A stretch of 64,000 nt of DNA from Vibrio coralliilyticus (GCF_024449095.1 NZ_CP024627.1:1240001-1304000); one strand, 5' to 3'; shown: positions 39,211 to 48,592, counted from the stretch's first letter. The notes: generated from the sequence alone by a model not told the origin. Numbers and translations are program-made.

Positions 39211-39630
39211 CTAAACAACCGTGACTACATTACGTAGATCAAGCAAAAGTTTATGAGCACTGCTGCCAGACAAACTGTATGGTTCAAACTTTGAGTTGGT
39301 TGAATACTTAAGGTGGATGGGCATGGTTGCGTTGACTTCTGGGATATACCCCATACTCCATTCACTGCATTCTCGTTCAGTGACTTCGGAGTAGTCCAGC
39401 AATAGAATATTCTCATGTCGTGGATCATTAAGGATCTGATGGTAGATTTTATTAACTTGCGCCCTTGAACCCTCAAGACATTGCAAAAAGTAATTGCGAT
39501 TGAACAAAAGTAAGCCTGTCACATCAATGAGGGAATTGTTTTTCCTTGCCACATCAAGAATGTTTTGAATGTCTGATTCAGTCACTCCCTTAGCGATGGT
39601 ACTGGTGTAAACCAACCTGACTAGGAACAT
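39211..39630 (-). CDS. BLUF-domain blue-light photoreceptor
   Basis: A 139-residue short BLUF protein. LVRLVYTS contains the photoactive Tyr8; Asn31/32, Gln50 (FLQCLEG) and Trp91/Met93 (SEWSMGYI) complete the flavin site. There is no effector domain, only a short C-terminal extension, so it must act through a partner. Start ATG 39630 has AAGGAG upstream, and a TATAAT-like box lies at about 39672-39677 on this strand. It is divergent from a diguanylate cyclase gene. Confidence 0.9.
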   Translation of the reverse strand: MFLVRLVYTSTIAKGVTESDIQNILDVARKNNSLIDVTGLLLFNRNYFLQCLEGSRAQVNKIYHQILNDPRHENILLLDYSEVTERECSEWSMGYIPEVNATMPIHLKYSTNSKFEPYSLSGSSAHKLLLDLRNVVTVV

Positions 39631-39750
39631 AGTCTTCTCCTTGTGATTGCGCGTTTGCTTCCTTGAATCTTTATTATATGCAATAAAACTCATTTATTTT
39701 TATTAACGTCTATAATGAATTTAGTTAATGAAGTCTGGTTAGGTTTGTTG

Positions 39751-40722
39751 ATGGAAGATAAGATTCTGAACTCTGTTGTCGAAATCACTGAGCAAAGAAA
39801 TTCTTTATCTCTTGGCCACTGCCTCGTTGCCACCTTATTAGAAATGATGCCCATTGAATCAATTCGTCTTGTTCATTATTTATCGAGTACTTCTATTGTG
39901 GTTGCGAGTGTTTATCGACATGGTGAGAGTAATGACTACCAATGGACATATGATCAAGCACCTGAGCAATGTTATAGCCACGAGCATAGTCATAGTGTGC
40001 TGACTATTAACCAACTCAATAACACTCAGTATGTTTGTCAGTGCCCGATCCCTATTTCTGAGCAGAGCTCAGCGTTGTTAGAGATAAAAACCACTTCGGA
40101 CCCATCTCAATTTGAACTTCTTATCGATGGTTTTTCAAAGATTTATCGCAATTACTTAATTGTATTACATGAGAGTGAGCGGGATAAATTAACTGGGTTA
40201 CTCAATCGGAAAACATTAGAAGAAAGGTTGTCTCATAGCTTTAATTTGGCCTCTGGCCATGAAGCGGATGAGCAGGCATGGGTTGCGATAATTGATCTTG
40301 ATCTGTTTAAGTGCATCAACGATACCTACGGGCACATGATTGGAGATGAAGTGCTACTGATGTTCTCTCAACAACTACAGAACTTTTTTTCAGAGCAAGT
40401 TCAGTTATTTCGCTTCGGTGGTGAGGAATTTGTCTTACTGCTGCCTCCTCAGGAAAAACAGCAAGTGATCAATGAACTTGATCGCTTTCGTCGACATATA
40501 GAGGCATTCCGCTTCCCACGAGTTAATAGTATGACATTCAGCTGCGGTGTATGTGCGATCTCTCGGCATGAGTACTTGCCGACGATTTTAGGTCATGCGG
40601 ATACTGCATTGTACAGTGCGAAGGAGAATGGGCGTAACCGAATTGAGTGTTATGAAGATCTCATCTTAGGAAGAGCAGGTCCGAATGATGATGATCATTT
40701 GGATTACGTAGAGCTCTTTTAA
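39751..40722 (+). CDS. GGDEF-domain diguanylate cyclase
   Basis: About 323 residues: an N-terminal GAF-like sensory region (about 1-140) with a Cys/His-rich stretch, then a GGDEF domain. The active-site motif is GGEEF (residues 223-227 of this start). The metal/nucleotide residues AIIDLDLFKCINDTYGH are intact, so it should make cyclic-di-GMP. The upstream inhibitory RxxD site is absent (SEQV), so product feedback is unlikely. An ATG at 39715 would add 12 residues, but it overlaps a TATAAT promoter-like box; the 39751 start is preferred with moderate certainty. Confidence 0.85.
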   Translation: MEDKILNSVVEITEQRNSLSLGHCLVATLLEMMPIESIRLVHYLSSTSIVVASVYRHGESNDYQWTYDQAPEQCYSHEHSHSVLTINQLNNTQYVCQCPIPISEQSSALLEIKTTSDPSQFELLIDGFSKIYRNYLIVLHESERDKLTGLLNRKTLEERLSHSFNLASGHEADEQAWVAIIDLDLFKCINDTYGHMIGDEVLLMFSQQLQNFFSEQVQLFRFGGEEFVLLLPPQEKQQVINELDRFRRHIEAFRFPRVNSMTFSCGVCAISRHEYLPTILGHADTALYSAKENGRNRIECYEDLILGRAGPNDDDHLDYVELF

Positions 40723-40906
40723 AAGATCAAATTTGATCAAGTAATATGCTGAATTATAAAGATATAGCTAGCAAATAAAATGTGATTTATTACTCAAAAT
40801 TAGCTCATACCTTTGCGCAATTTATGTAATTTGCTATCATTTTTGAGACAAATGGTTTGAGTCACCAATTTATATCGGTTTATAGAAAGAGACTTAGGGA
40901 ATAGTA

Positions 40907-41083
40907 GTGGATACAAATATCTCTCAATTACGCAAAGATTTTTATGCTCAAATAAGCTCATTACAGGCTTACTCTTTGCCGCAGACTAAGCCCACTCTTT
41001 CTCTATTGACCGAAGAAGAACTTCAAGTGCTTGAAGCTTTGTGGATTGAACTTTCTGTTTGGAAGAAAAAACAGAATCACTAA
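40907..41083 (+). CDS. Small helical protein, 58 aa, GTG start
   Basis: GTG start at 40907 preceded by TTAGGGA. The 58-residue product has two amphipathic helical parts, the second LLTEEELQVLEALWIELSVW. It is too short for usual length cut-offs. It sits between the diguanylate cyclase and ribA genes and has a terminator 28 bases after the stop, which supports an expressed gene. Family not recognised. Confidence 0.55.
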   Translation: MDTNISQLRKDFYAQISSLQAYSLPQTKPTLSLLTEEELQVLEALWIELSVWKKKQNH

Positions 41084-41110
41084 CGACCCTACTCACCCAG
41101 TTTTATAAAG

Positions 41111-41142
41111 AACCTCACGAATGAAATTCGCTGAGGTTTTTT
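41111..41142 (+). terminator. Terminator after the 58-aa gene
   Basis: AACCTCACGAAT/ATTCGCTGAGGTT stem with a slight internal mismatch, then TTTTTATT. Confidence 0.75.
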
Positions 41143-41243
41143 ATTGCCTCAAAATTAAATTGTTATATTATAACAAAAAGTGATCTGACCATTGATTTAT
41201 CGGGTATCAATCCCCATAGTTAGTCACATAAGAGATTTCTAAA

Positions 41244-41882
41244 ATGATAGAAATAGAAGATAGCAAGATTCAAGTGAGTAGGGATATGGCGGAAGTTAGA
41301 GCCAGAGTAGATTTTAAAGTCGGTAAAAACAGTGACATAGAAGCTGAGCTTCTTTCGTTTAAAGGACTGAAGACCGACAAGGAACACGTAGCCGTCATTT
41401 TCAAACAAGCCGATAAGACCCAGTCCAGCCCTTTAGTTCGTTTACATTCAGAGTGTCTGACAGGCGACGTGTTCCATTCTTCTCGATGTGACTGCGGTGA
41501 ACAATTGGATGAAACCATCAATAAGATGGGAGAGTCTGGTGGCATTATTCTTTACCTTCGCCAAGAAGGTCGTGGTATTGGCTTATATAATAAGATTGAC
41601 GCATATAAGCTACAAAGCCAAGGCATGAACACTTATGAAGCCAATAATCATCTAGGATTTGGTGATGACTTGCGTGATTTCACCGAAGCCGCGCAGATGC
41701 TCAAAGCATTAAGCGTTGATAAGATCCGTCTAATCACTAATAACCCGAAAAAGATCCGTGAATTGAAAGAGCATGGCATCGAAATTGAAGACACTGTCAA
41801 TACTTCAGCTCATGTCAAAGAAGGCAACGAGGGATACCTTCAAGCCAAAGTCTCGCATGGTAAGCACGATCTAAAGCTGTAA
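41244..41882 (+). CDS. ribA: GTP cyclohydrolase II
   Basis: A 212-residue RibA-type enzyme for the first step of riboflavin synthesis. [19 protein letters not shown] carries the zinc cysteines, [18 protein letters not shown] is the conserved catalytic stretch, and [17 protein letters not shown] follows. The usual C-terminal VNPHN sequence reads [11 protein letters not shown], so this may be a paralogue rather than the main housekeeping copy. No FMN riboswitch is visible. It is single with a terminator at both ends. Confidence 0.88.
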   Translation: MIEIEDSKIQVSRDMAEVRARVDFKVGKNSDIEAELLSFKGLKTDKEHVAVIFKQADKTQSSPLVRLHSECLTGDVFHSSRCDCGEQLDETINKMGESGGIILYLRQEGRGIGLYNKIDAYKLQSQGMNTYEANNHLGFGDDLRDFTEAAQMLKALSVDKIRLITNNPKKIRELKEHGIEIEDTVNTSAHVKEGNEGYLQAKVSHGKHDLKL

Positions 41883-41905
41883 CCCGTTGAATACCCTATG
41901 TTGAT

Positions 41906-41933
41906 AAAAGCCTCACTTTTGTGAGGCTTTTTT
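41906..41933 (+). terminator. Terminator of ribA
   Basis: AAAAGCCTCAC/GTGAGGCTTTTTT stem-loop with T-run. Confidence 0.88.
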
Positions 41934-41943
41934 GTATAGCGCT

Positions 41944-41971
41944 TGCAAAAAAAATGTAAGTTTGTATTATC
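41944..41971 (+). promoter_or_regulatory. Putative sigma-70 promoter of the imelysin cluster
   Basis: TTGCAA, then a 16-base spacer, then TATTAT. Transcription would begin around 41978, just ahead of the Fur-box-like sequence. Confidence 0.4.
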
Positions 41972-41984
41972 TGCGACTATGAGT

Positions 41985-42003
41985 GCAAATGAGAATAATT
42001 AGC
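41985..42003 (+). promoter_or_regulatory. Putative Fur box
   Basis: GCAAATGAGAATAATTAGC matches the Fur consensus GATAATGATAATCATTATC at 14 of 19 positions by hand alignment. It overlaps the likely transcription start of the imelysin gene, so iron-bound Fur would block it. This fits the families encoded downstream. Confidence 0.65.
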
Positions 42004-42049
42004 ACTTATTTTGCAGAATAATTATTAAGCTCAACAAGGATGCTTTTCA

Positions 42050-43312
42050 ATGAATGTACAATCACTTTTAGCGCGCTCTGTTGCCACTTCTCTCGTTCTT
42101 GCTAGCAGCTCTGTTTTTGCAGCGAACGTGACAAAAGAGCAAGTGGTAGAACACTACGCAGATGTTGCTCACGCAGTATTTGCCGATGCACTAACTACTG
42201 CTAAGACACTAGACCAATCTATCGAATCTTTCCTTGCTGCTCCATCTGAAGCCAAACTTGCTGAAGTAAAACAAGCTTGGCTGGACTCTCGCGTACCGTA
42301 CCAACAGTCTGAAGTATTCCGTTTTGGTAACGCGGTTGTTGATGATTGGGAAGGCCAACTAAACGCATGGCCTCTTGATGAAGGCCTTATCGACTACGTA
42401 TCAACGGATTACCAATATGAGCTAGGTAACGAAGGCGCGAGCGCAAATATCGTTGCAAACAAGCAGCTAACGATTGGTGCAACTACACTTGACGTTGCAC
42501 AGCTGACTCCAGAAGCGATTGCTGATCTGAACGAAGTGGGTGGCTCTGAAGCGAACGTTGCATCTGGCTACCACGCGATTGAATTCCTGCTTTGGGGTCA
42601 AGACCTAAATGGCACTAACGCTGGTGCTGGTGAGCGTGCTTACACTGACTTCGTTGTTGGTAAAGGTTGTACTAATGGCAATTGTGACCGTCGTGGTGAG
42701 TACCTAAAAGCAGCGGCTGATCTACTGGTTCAAGATCTACAGTGGATGGAGAAGCAGTGGTCTTCAGATGTAAAAGGTAACTACCGTGAAGAACTTCTCA
42801 ACGACTCTGCGGACAATGGCCTTCGCAAAATGCTATTCGGCATGGGTTCTCTATCTCTAGGTGAGCTTGCTGGTGAACGTATGAAAGTCGCTCTAGAAGC
42901 AAACTCTACTGAAGATGAGCACGATTGTTTCTCTGACAACACGCACAACTCTCACTACTACAACGAGCAGGGGATCTACAACGTATACACTGGTCTGTAC
43001 AAGCGTGAAGACGGTACGCTTCTATCTGGTCCTAGCATCGCAGATCTTGTAGCTCAGAAAGATAAAGCAGCAGCGGAAGAGATCCAGAAGCAATTCGACG
43101 TAACACGCTCTCAAGTAGGTCAACTTGTCACTTCTGCTGAAAAGAACGGTCAGTACTTTGACCAGCTAATTGCAGCAGGCAATGCACAAGGTAACGCGCT
43201 AGTAAACGAGACAATCATGTCTCTAGTTGCTCAGACTTCATCTATCGAACGTGCGGCAAAAATCGTTGGTATCAACAGCCTGAACCCTGATACAGCTGAC
43301 CACGAATTCTAA
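42050..43312 (+). CDS. Imelysin-family iron-regulated protein (IrpA-like)
   Basis: A 420-residue secreted protein with a Sec signal (cleavage near residue 24, SSVFA). Two imelysin-type helical halves; the GxHxxE motif is present as GYHAIE (173-178), associated in this family with metal binding. A CTNGNC pair may form a disulfide. Codon choice is strongly biased and regular, suggesting high expression when induced. It leads an apparent iron-regulated cluster of four genes and is separated from the next gene by a weak terminator, which would give it extra mRNA. Confidence 0.88.
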   Translation: MNVQSLLARSVATSLVLASSSVFAANVTKEQVVEHYADVAHAVFADALTTAKTLDQSIESFLAAPSEAKLAEVKQAWLDSRVPYQQSEVFRFGNAVVDDWEGQLNAWPLDEGLIDYVSTDYQYELGNEGASANIVANKQLTIGATTLDVAQLTPEAIADLNEVGGSEANVASGYHAIEFLLWGQDLNGTNAGAGERAYTDFVVGKGCTNGNCDRRGEYLKAAADLLVQDLQWMEKQWSSDVKGNYREELLNDSADNGLRKMLFGMGSLSLGELAGERMKVALEANSTEDEHDCFSDNTHNSHYYNEQGIYNVYTGLYKREDGTLLSGPSIADLVAQKDKAAAEEIQKQFDVTRSQVGQLVTSAEKNGQYFDQLIAAGNAQGNALVNETIMSLVAQTSSIERAAKIVGINSLNPDTADHEF

Positions 43313-43330
43313 AAACAATTAATTAATTTT

Positions 43331-43354
43331 AAGGGCTCTTAGTGAGCCCTTTTG
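43331..43354 (+). terminator. Attenuating terminator after the first imelysin gene
   Basis: AAGGGCTCT/AGTGAGCCCTT-type stem followed by TTTG. The T-run is short, so partial read-through to the di-haem gene is likely. Confidence 0.6.
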
Positions 43355-43427
43355 CTGTTTATATAACCACACTTTTAATGAGAATATTTCTTAACAAAGT
43401 GTTGGTCTTTACCCGAGAACTATTGGT

Positions 43428-44816
43428 ATGAAGTTGTATAAAAAGTCCATATTAGCCTCTCTAATACTGGTGAGTGCTTCTGTTTCTGGTTATGAAATGA
43501 AATCTGGCGGCGGTACAGCGGTTAAGAAAGAGGGTGCCAATGCATACTCTTTGCCGGCTGGAAACCTGCCAATGTCCAAGCGACTGGATTTCAGTGTTGG
43601 TAACAGTTTTTTCCGTAACCCATGGGTACAAGCACCGGCTTCTACTGATGCCCGTGACGGCTTAGGGCCTCTTTTTAATACCAATGGTTGTCAAAACTGC
43701 CATATTAAAGATGGTCGTGGCCACCCACCAGAAGAAGGGGACATTCATGCCGTTTCCATGCTAGTGCGTTTGAGTATTCCTGCGATGACACCAGAGCAGA
43801 AAAAAGCTTTCATCAAAGACGGTGTGATCCCTGAACCAACGTATGGTGGTCAGCTACAAGACTTTTCACTTCAGGATCAAACTCCTGAAGGACAGATCAA
43901 CATTACATACACAGATGTACCAGTGACCTTTACCGATGGTACAAAAGTGGTGCTACGTAAACCAAACCTGAAAATTATAGATTTAGGTTATGGCGAGATG
44001 CACCCAGATACCCAATTTTCTGCACGCGTTGCTCCGCCAATGATTGGCTTGGGGCTATTAGAAAGTATTTCTGATGAAACGCTGCAAACTTGGGCAGATG
44101 AACATGATGCCAATGGCGATGGTATCTCAGGTAAGGTGAACATAGTTTGGGATGTACAGAAGAATGATTTCTCCATTGGTCGCTTTGGCTGGAAGTCTGG
44201 GCAACCCACGCTGATGCAACAAAATGCTGCGGCATTTAACGGTGATGTTGGCCTGACCAGCAACCTGTTCCCGAATGAAAACTGCACGTCAAAGCAATCT
44301 ATTTGTGCTGAATTACCAAACGGTGGAGCTCCCGAAGTAAGCGACAACATTCTCGATTTTGTTGAATTCTATTCTCAGCACTTAGCCGTACCGATTCGTC
44401 GTAATATGAATGATCCGCAAGTTAAGCTTGGGCAGAAGTTATTTGCCAAAGCAGGGTGTGATAGCTGCCATAAGAGCGAAGTCAGAACTATGAAGAGAGA
44501 AGGCCTGCCAGCTTTATCGAATCAGAAAATTCATCCTTACACCGATTTGCTGCTTCATGATATGGGTGAAGGACTTGCAGATAACAGGCCTGAGTATTTG
44601 GCTAATGGACGTGAATGGCGAACTGCGCCATTATGGGGCATCGGTTACACCGAAGAAGTCAACGGCCATACTTATTTCCTTCATGATGGCCGAGCACGTA
44701 ACCTGATGGAAGCGGTGTTGTGGCATGGTGGTGAAGCTGAGCCGGCGAAACAAACCGTTCTCAAGTTCAATCAAAAAGAGCGCGATGCATTGATCGCTTT
44801 CTTGAATTCATTGTAA
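43428..44816 (+). CDS. Di-haem oxidoreductase-like protein (DUF1111)
   Basis: A 462-residue periplasmic c-type cytochrome-like protein with an N-terminal signal peptide. Two haem-attachment motifs: CQNCH (88-92) and CDSCH (344-348). FNTNGCQNCHIKDGRGHP and the C-terminal TAPLWGIGYT...FLHDGRARNLMEAVLWHGGEA match the family often annotated as thiol oxidoreductase. It is related in layout to MauG/cytochrome c peroxidases. Placement between two imelysin genes points to a redox role in iron or other metal acquisition; this is inference. Confidence 0.87.
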   Translation: MKLYKKSILASLILVSASVSGYEMKSGGGTAVKKEGANAYSLPAGNLPMSKRLDFSVGNSFFRNPWVQAPASTDARDGLGPLFNTNGCQNCHIKDGRGHPPEEGDIHAVSMLVRLSIPAMTPEQKKAFIKDGVIPEPTYGGQLQDFSLQDQTPEGQINITYTDVPVTFTDGTKVVLRKPNLKIIDLGYGEMHPDTQFSARVAPPMIGLGLLESISDETLQTWADEHDANGDGISGKVNIVWDVQKNDFSIGRFGWKSGQPTLMQQNAAAFNGDVGLTSNLFPNENCTSKQSICAELPNGGAPEVSDNILDFVEFYSQHLAVPIRRNMNDPQVKLGQKLFAKAGCDSCHKSEVRTMKREGLPALSNQKIHPYTDLLLHDMGEGLADNRPEYLANGREWRTAPLWGIGYTEEVNGHTYFLHDGRARNLMEAVLWHGGEAEPAKQTVLKFNQKERDALIAFLNSL

Positions 44817-44825
44817 GGAATCACG

Positions 44826-45857
44826 ATGAAGATCTTTTCTTTATCCGCACTGGCTGCCTCGATGATGCTACTGGCTGGCTGTCAGTCAACCAGCAGCACA
44901 GGGCCTGTCGCCCAGAAAACCTCTCATCCTAGTCAGGGGGTTTATCAAGTAGAGTTTGCCGCAGCGCACACTTTCTCAAATCAAGCTGATAAGCTGGCCG
45001 CTCAAATGGCAGCTTATTGTGCGGACGCGACGGAATTGGAGTCACTGAAGTCACAATGGCATCAAACCATGGTTGCTTGGATGGCACTACAAGGGCAGGA
45101 AAGGGGGCCTGAAAAGGCACTTGAGCAGAGCTGGAATATTCAGTTTTGGCCAGACAAGAAAAATACGACGGGTCGCAAGATGACTGCACTGACGGGCCAA
45201 AGCAAGACTTGGACGCAAGCGCAAATTTCACAGCAGAGCGTGACGGTTCAGGGGTTAGGCTCGGTAGAATGGCTGTTGTATGATCAAGCCTCTTCTTTGA
45301 GTTCATCACAAGCTACCTGCCAAACCGGTATTGCAATCGCAGAGAACATTGCCGCGAATGCTGAGACCATTGCTACGGCATGGGAGACTAACCCTTGGGT
45401 TGATCTGGATGAAAAAGCATGGACGTCCGAGTACATTTCTCTTCTTTCTAATCAGCTTGAATACAGCATGAAAAAGATGAGTCGCCCTTTAGCTAACTTT
45501 GGTAAACCAAGACCGTATTTCGCTGAGTCTTGGCGATCAGAAACTTCCATGCAGAATCTCAAAGCTAACATTGAAGCGATGCAGGCGTTGTACTTAGCGG
45601 GCGGAAATGGGCTGGATAAACTGCTGCGTGAGCGTGGAAAAGTACAACTTGCTGACAGCATTGCTCAGCAGTTTGATACCGCACTGGAAACGTGGCCGAC
45701 CGATGAAAGCTTGTTTGACATGCTGCAGACAAAAGAGGGCTATCGCAAAGCCTACGCTCAATACAATAAGCTGGAGCAGTTGAAGTATCTTATCCACGAA
45801 GAAGTGGCGATTGAACTTGGTGTCGTAATAGGGTTTAACGCAACTGATGGTGACTGA
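44826..45857 (+). CDS. Imelysin-family lipoprotein
   Basis: A 343-residue lipoprotein (lipobox LLAGC, about Cys19) with a single imelysin domain. Conserved SVEWLLYD takes the place of the GxHxxE motif, so the metal site differs from the first imelysin protein. It starts nine bases after the di-haem gene stop and its end overlaps the DUF1513 start by 11 bases, so these three genes are tightly coupled. Confidence 0.85.
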   Translation: MKIFSLSALAASMMLLAGCQSTSSTGPVAQKTSHPSQGVYQVEFAAAHTFSNQADKLAAQMAAYCADATELESLKSQWHQTMVAWMALQGQERGPEKALEQSWNIQFWPDKKNTTGRKMTALTGQSKTWTQAQISQQSVTVQGLGSVEWLLYDQASSLSSSQATCQTGIAIAENIAANAETIATAWETNPWVDLDEKAWTSEYISLLSNQLEYSMKKMSRPLANFGKPRPYFAESWRSETSMQNLKANIEAMQALYLAGGNGLDKLLRERGKVQLADSIAQQFDTALETWPTDESLFDMLQTKEGYRKAYAQYNKLEQLKYLIHEEVAIELGVVIGFNATDGD

Positions 45858-46929
45858 TAACACAAGAAGAAACCTTCTCAAGGCAGCGCTGTTTGGCGCT
45901 GCTGCGCCTTTGCTGCCTTTCGGTTGCGCGAGCACGTCCGAGACATTGGGTCAGCCGTCACTGATCGGTTGCTCCTTATATGGTCGAGACAAGTACTCTG
46001 CGGTGGTCGCAGATGAGTTTGGTCACCCGATAAGACAAGTTCCTCTTCCTGCAAGAGGGCATGGAGTCGCAACAAACGCGAAACTTAACCATGCGGTGGC
46101 GTTTGCTCGTCGTCCGGGTACGTTTTTCGTTGTGTTTGATTACATGACGGGTGAAGTGATCAAATCATCAGCCGCCCATTCCAATCGTCACTATTATGGT
46201 CATGGCGTGTATTCAAACGACGGTAAGTGGCTGTATGCAACAGAAGGTGAGCGTGGTACCAGTCGAGGGATTATTGGTGTTTACGATGTGCTGGCTGGAT
46301 ACGACAAGGTGGCAGAGTTTACCAACTTTGGCCTCGGGCCTCATGAAGTTATTGCCATGCCAGATGGCTCTCTGGCAATTGGTGTTGGCGGCGTTCATAC
46401 CAATGGCCGACAGCCGCTTAATATTGCAACCATGAAACCTAGCTTAAGTTACCTGAACTCGAACGGTGAACTGACCGAACAAGTTTCTCTACCGGATCAC
46501 CATTTAAGCATTCGTCATCTTGCCCATGATGGTTCTAAAACGGTTCTTTGCGGTCAGCAGTACCGTGGTGAGCCTGATGAGTATCCGTCTCTTTTGGCAA
46601 TGCATACTCAAGGTGGTGAAATGATCCCGCTTGAAGGGGAACCGGAACAGTGGGCAAGGTTCAATCACTACATCGCGAGTATTGCGGCAACCGATGAGTG
46701 GATCTTGGCAACATCACCTCGCGGAAACTGCTATGGAATCTGGTCTAAGCAAACCAGAAAAATGGTTGAATTGGCCTCATTGCCAGACGCTTCGGGTGTC
46801 GTCGTTCAGAACGGCTTTTTCCGAGTTAGCTCGGGGGCTGGCGGCGTGATCACGCAATATTCACCCGAAGAGAAGAAAAAAATTCAGTCAGGAATTCAAT
46901 GGGATAACCACTGGTCGATGATTTCTTAG
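45847..46929 (+). CDS. DUF1513 protein, twin-arginine signal
   Basis: A 360-residue protein with a Tat-type signal TRRNLLKAALFG (Arg7, Arg8) followed by PFGCAS, a possible lipoprotein cysteine (Cys27). The rest has repeated beta-strand blocks (FAR..GTFFVVFDY, HGVYSNDGKWLYATEGE), consistent with a beta-propeller. Export in folded form suggests a cofactor or complex formation with the di-haem protein. It overlaps the imelysin lipoprotein gene and is last in the cluster. Function unknown. Confidence 0.83.
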   Translation: MVTDNTRRNLLKAALFGAAAPLLPFGCASTSETLGQPSLIGCSLYGRDKYSAVVADEFGHPIRQVPLPARGHGVATNAKLNHAVAFARRPGTFFVVFDYMTGEVIKSSAAHSNRHYYGHGVYSNDGKWLYATEGERGTSRGIIGVYDVLAGYDKVAEFTNFGLGPHEVIAMPDGSLAIGVGGVHTNGRQPLNIATMKPSLSYLNSNGELTEQVSLPDHHLSIRHLAHDGSKTVLCGQQYRGEPDEYPSLLAMHTQGGEMIPLEGEPEQWARFNHYIASIAATDEWILATSPRGNCYGIWSKQTRKMVELASLPDASGVVVQNGFFRVSSGAGGVITQYSPEEKKKIQSGIQWDNHWSMIS

Positions 46930-47038
46930 CCTACTTCATTGTAAAGCTTGGGAAAATTAATATTCTCATCAACATTTCATCCTAGCCTCTTATTTCTCTG
47001 CCATACTTTGATCTCGGGTGATTAGATTGGAGAGTAAG

Positions 47039-48592
47039 ATGGCTAGACTTAACCCCCTTCTATTACTGCTGATAATTATTCCTATACCGACTTGGGCCAG
47101 TAGCTATTTTGAGCGAATTGGGTGGTTGGAGCCAGACAGTCATGTCCTTCGGGTTCTGCAATATTCCAAAGATGTCGAACACATTTATCAGAGCAATCAC
47201 AACCAACTGATTTGGTTTGACCTGCAACAGAGCTCTCGCCTTGAGTTCCAGCTTGAAATCATTACCAGTGCGGGGTTCAGCCCTCTGTTTGCCCGTCAAT
47301 TGAGATACCTTGAGTACTATCGTAAGAGTAATCGCTGGCATGAATATGACCTTCTTGCCACCGACACCTTACTTCTTTATATCAGTTATGCTGAGCAAGC
47401 CAAGCTGCTTGGCTATGACTGGTTTTTCGAGTCTAAGCTGTATAAGCCCTTACCGAGATTGAGCCAGACCAATTTGATCGCTGTCGCAGTGGCGGTCGAA
47501 CATCAGCAGTTAAGCGAGCTGATCGAAGTGTATACGCCTGATAGTGATGACTACCAGCAGCTGATAGATAGTTACCTGCACGTTGTAAAGTTTGAAGAAT
47601 TGAACCTCCCTGAATACCACCAGCGAGGATTAAGAGAAATCGGTGATAAGCTTGAAAACCGCGAAGTGTTGTTAGTCAGAATGGAGATGGTCGATGTTGA
47701 TTTGTCGGGAGTTCGACGTGATGTCGGCTGGTACGATGCTACCTTAGAAGTCGCAGTAAAGCAGTTCCAACGCCTTCATGGTTTAATCGGTGATGGCATT
47801 ATCGGCCCCGATACGATTCGCTGGCTTAATACTAGCCCGAGTGAACGCTTATCCATTTTGGCACTCAATGCTGAGCGCAGTCGACTGTGGCCGATTGAGC
47901 GTGACACCATCATTGTGGTGAACGTTCCGGGCTTTGAAATGAAATATTGGTACTCAGGTCAAGCTGTGTTTCAGTCCAAAGTAGTTGTAGGGCGTAAAGG
48001 CAGACCAACACCGATGATGACGACTAAGCTGGACTCACTGATCCTCAATCCTACTTGGAACGTGCCTTGGAAAATTATGGTTGAAGATATAATTCCTAAG
48101 GTAAAAGAAGACCCTGAGTATTTGGTTAAGCAAAATATTAAGATTGTGCCTAAGTGGGGATCAAAAGAGTTGATTAACCCAGAGGATATTGATTGGCAGA
48201 ACATGCGCCCCAGTGCATTTCCTTATCGAATGACGCAGCTTTCAGGAAACAACAATGCGCTCGGCCTATACAAGTTTAACACCCCTAATCGCCGTGCGAT
48301 CTATCTGCATGATACACCAAGTAAAAATTTGTTTGATGAAGCAAGCCGGGCATTTAGCTCAGGCTGCATTCGGGTTGAACATGCCGATCAGTTTGCAACT
48401 CGGCTACTTGAGACCCAAGGGCTGGATATGTCGACGCTGGACGAAGAAGAGTTGGCGGCAAACAAATCGATTCCACTCAAACAGTGGGTGCCGGTGCATA
48501 TCATCTACCAAACAGCCTGGTCAGAGGGCGGCAAGATCCATTACAGGGACGATATATACCGCTGGGATCGTTTCAGTTACGGCAAAGGGTAA
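47039..48592 (+). CDS. ldtD: L,D-transpeptidase LdtD (YcbB-type)
   Basis: A 517-residue periplasmic enzyme forming 3-3 peptidoglycan cross-links. N-terminal signal (about 1-20), a large substrate-domain region, a peptidoglycan-binding repeat (VKQFQRLHGLIGDGIIGPDTIRWL) and a YkuD catalytic domain with His424 and the nucleophile Cys443 in SSGCIR. Start at ATG 47039 with TTGGAGAG; the in-frame GTG at 47018 lacks a site. Followed by mepK- and gloC-like genes, the same order as ycbB-ycbK-ycbL in E. coli. Confidence 0.92.
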   Translation: MARLNPLLLLLIIIPIPTWASSYFERIGWLEPDSHVLRVLQYSKDVEHIYQSNHNQLIWFDLQQSSRLEFQLEIITSAGFSPLFARQLRYLEYYRKSNRWHEYDLLATDTLLLYISYAEQAKLLGYDWFFESKLYKPLPRLSQTNLIAVAVAVEHQQLSELIEVYTPDSDDYQQLIDSYLHVVKFEELNLPEYHQRGLREIGDKLENREVLLVRMEMVDVDLSGVRRDVGWYDATLEVAVKQFQRLHGLIGDGIIGPDTIRWLNTSPSERLSILALNAERSRLWPIERDTIIVVNVPGFEMKYWYSGQAVFQSKVVVGRKGRPTPMMTTKLDSLILNPTWNVPWKIMVEDIIPKVKEDPEYLVKQNIKIVPKWGSKELINPEDIDWQNMRPSAFPYRMTQLSGNNNALGLYKFNTPNRRAIYLHDTPSKNLFDEASRAFSSGCIRVEHADQFATRLLETQGLDMSTLDEEELAANKSIPLKQWVPVHIIYQTAWSEGGKIHYRDDIYRWDRFSYGKG

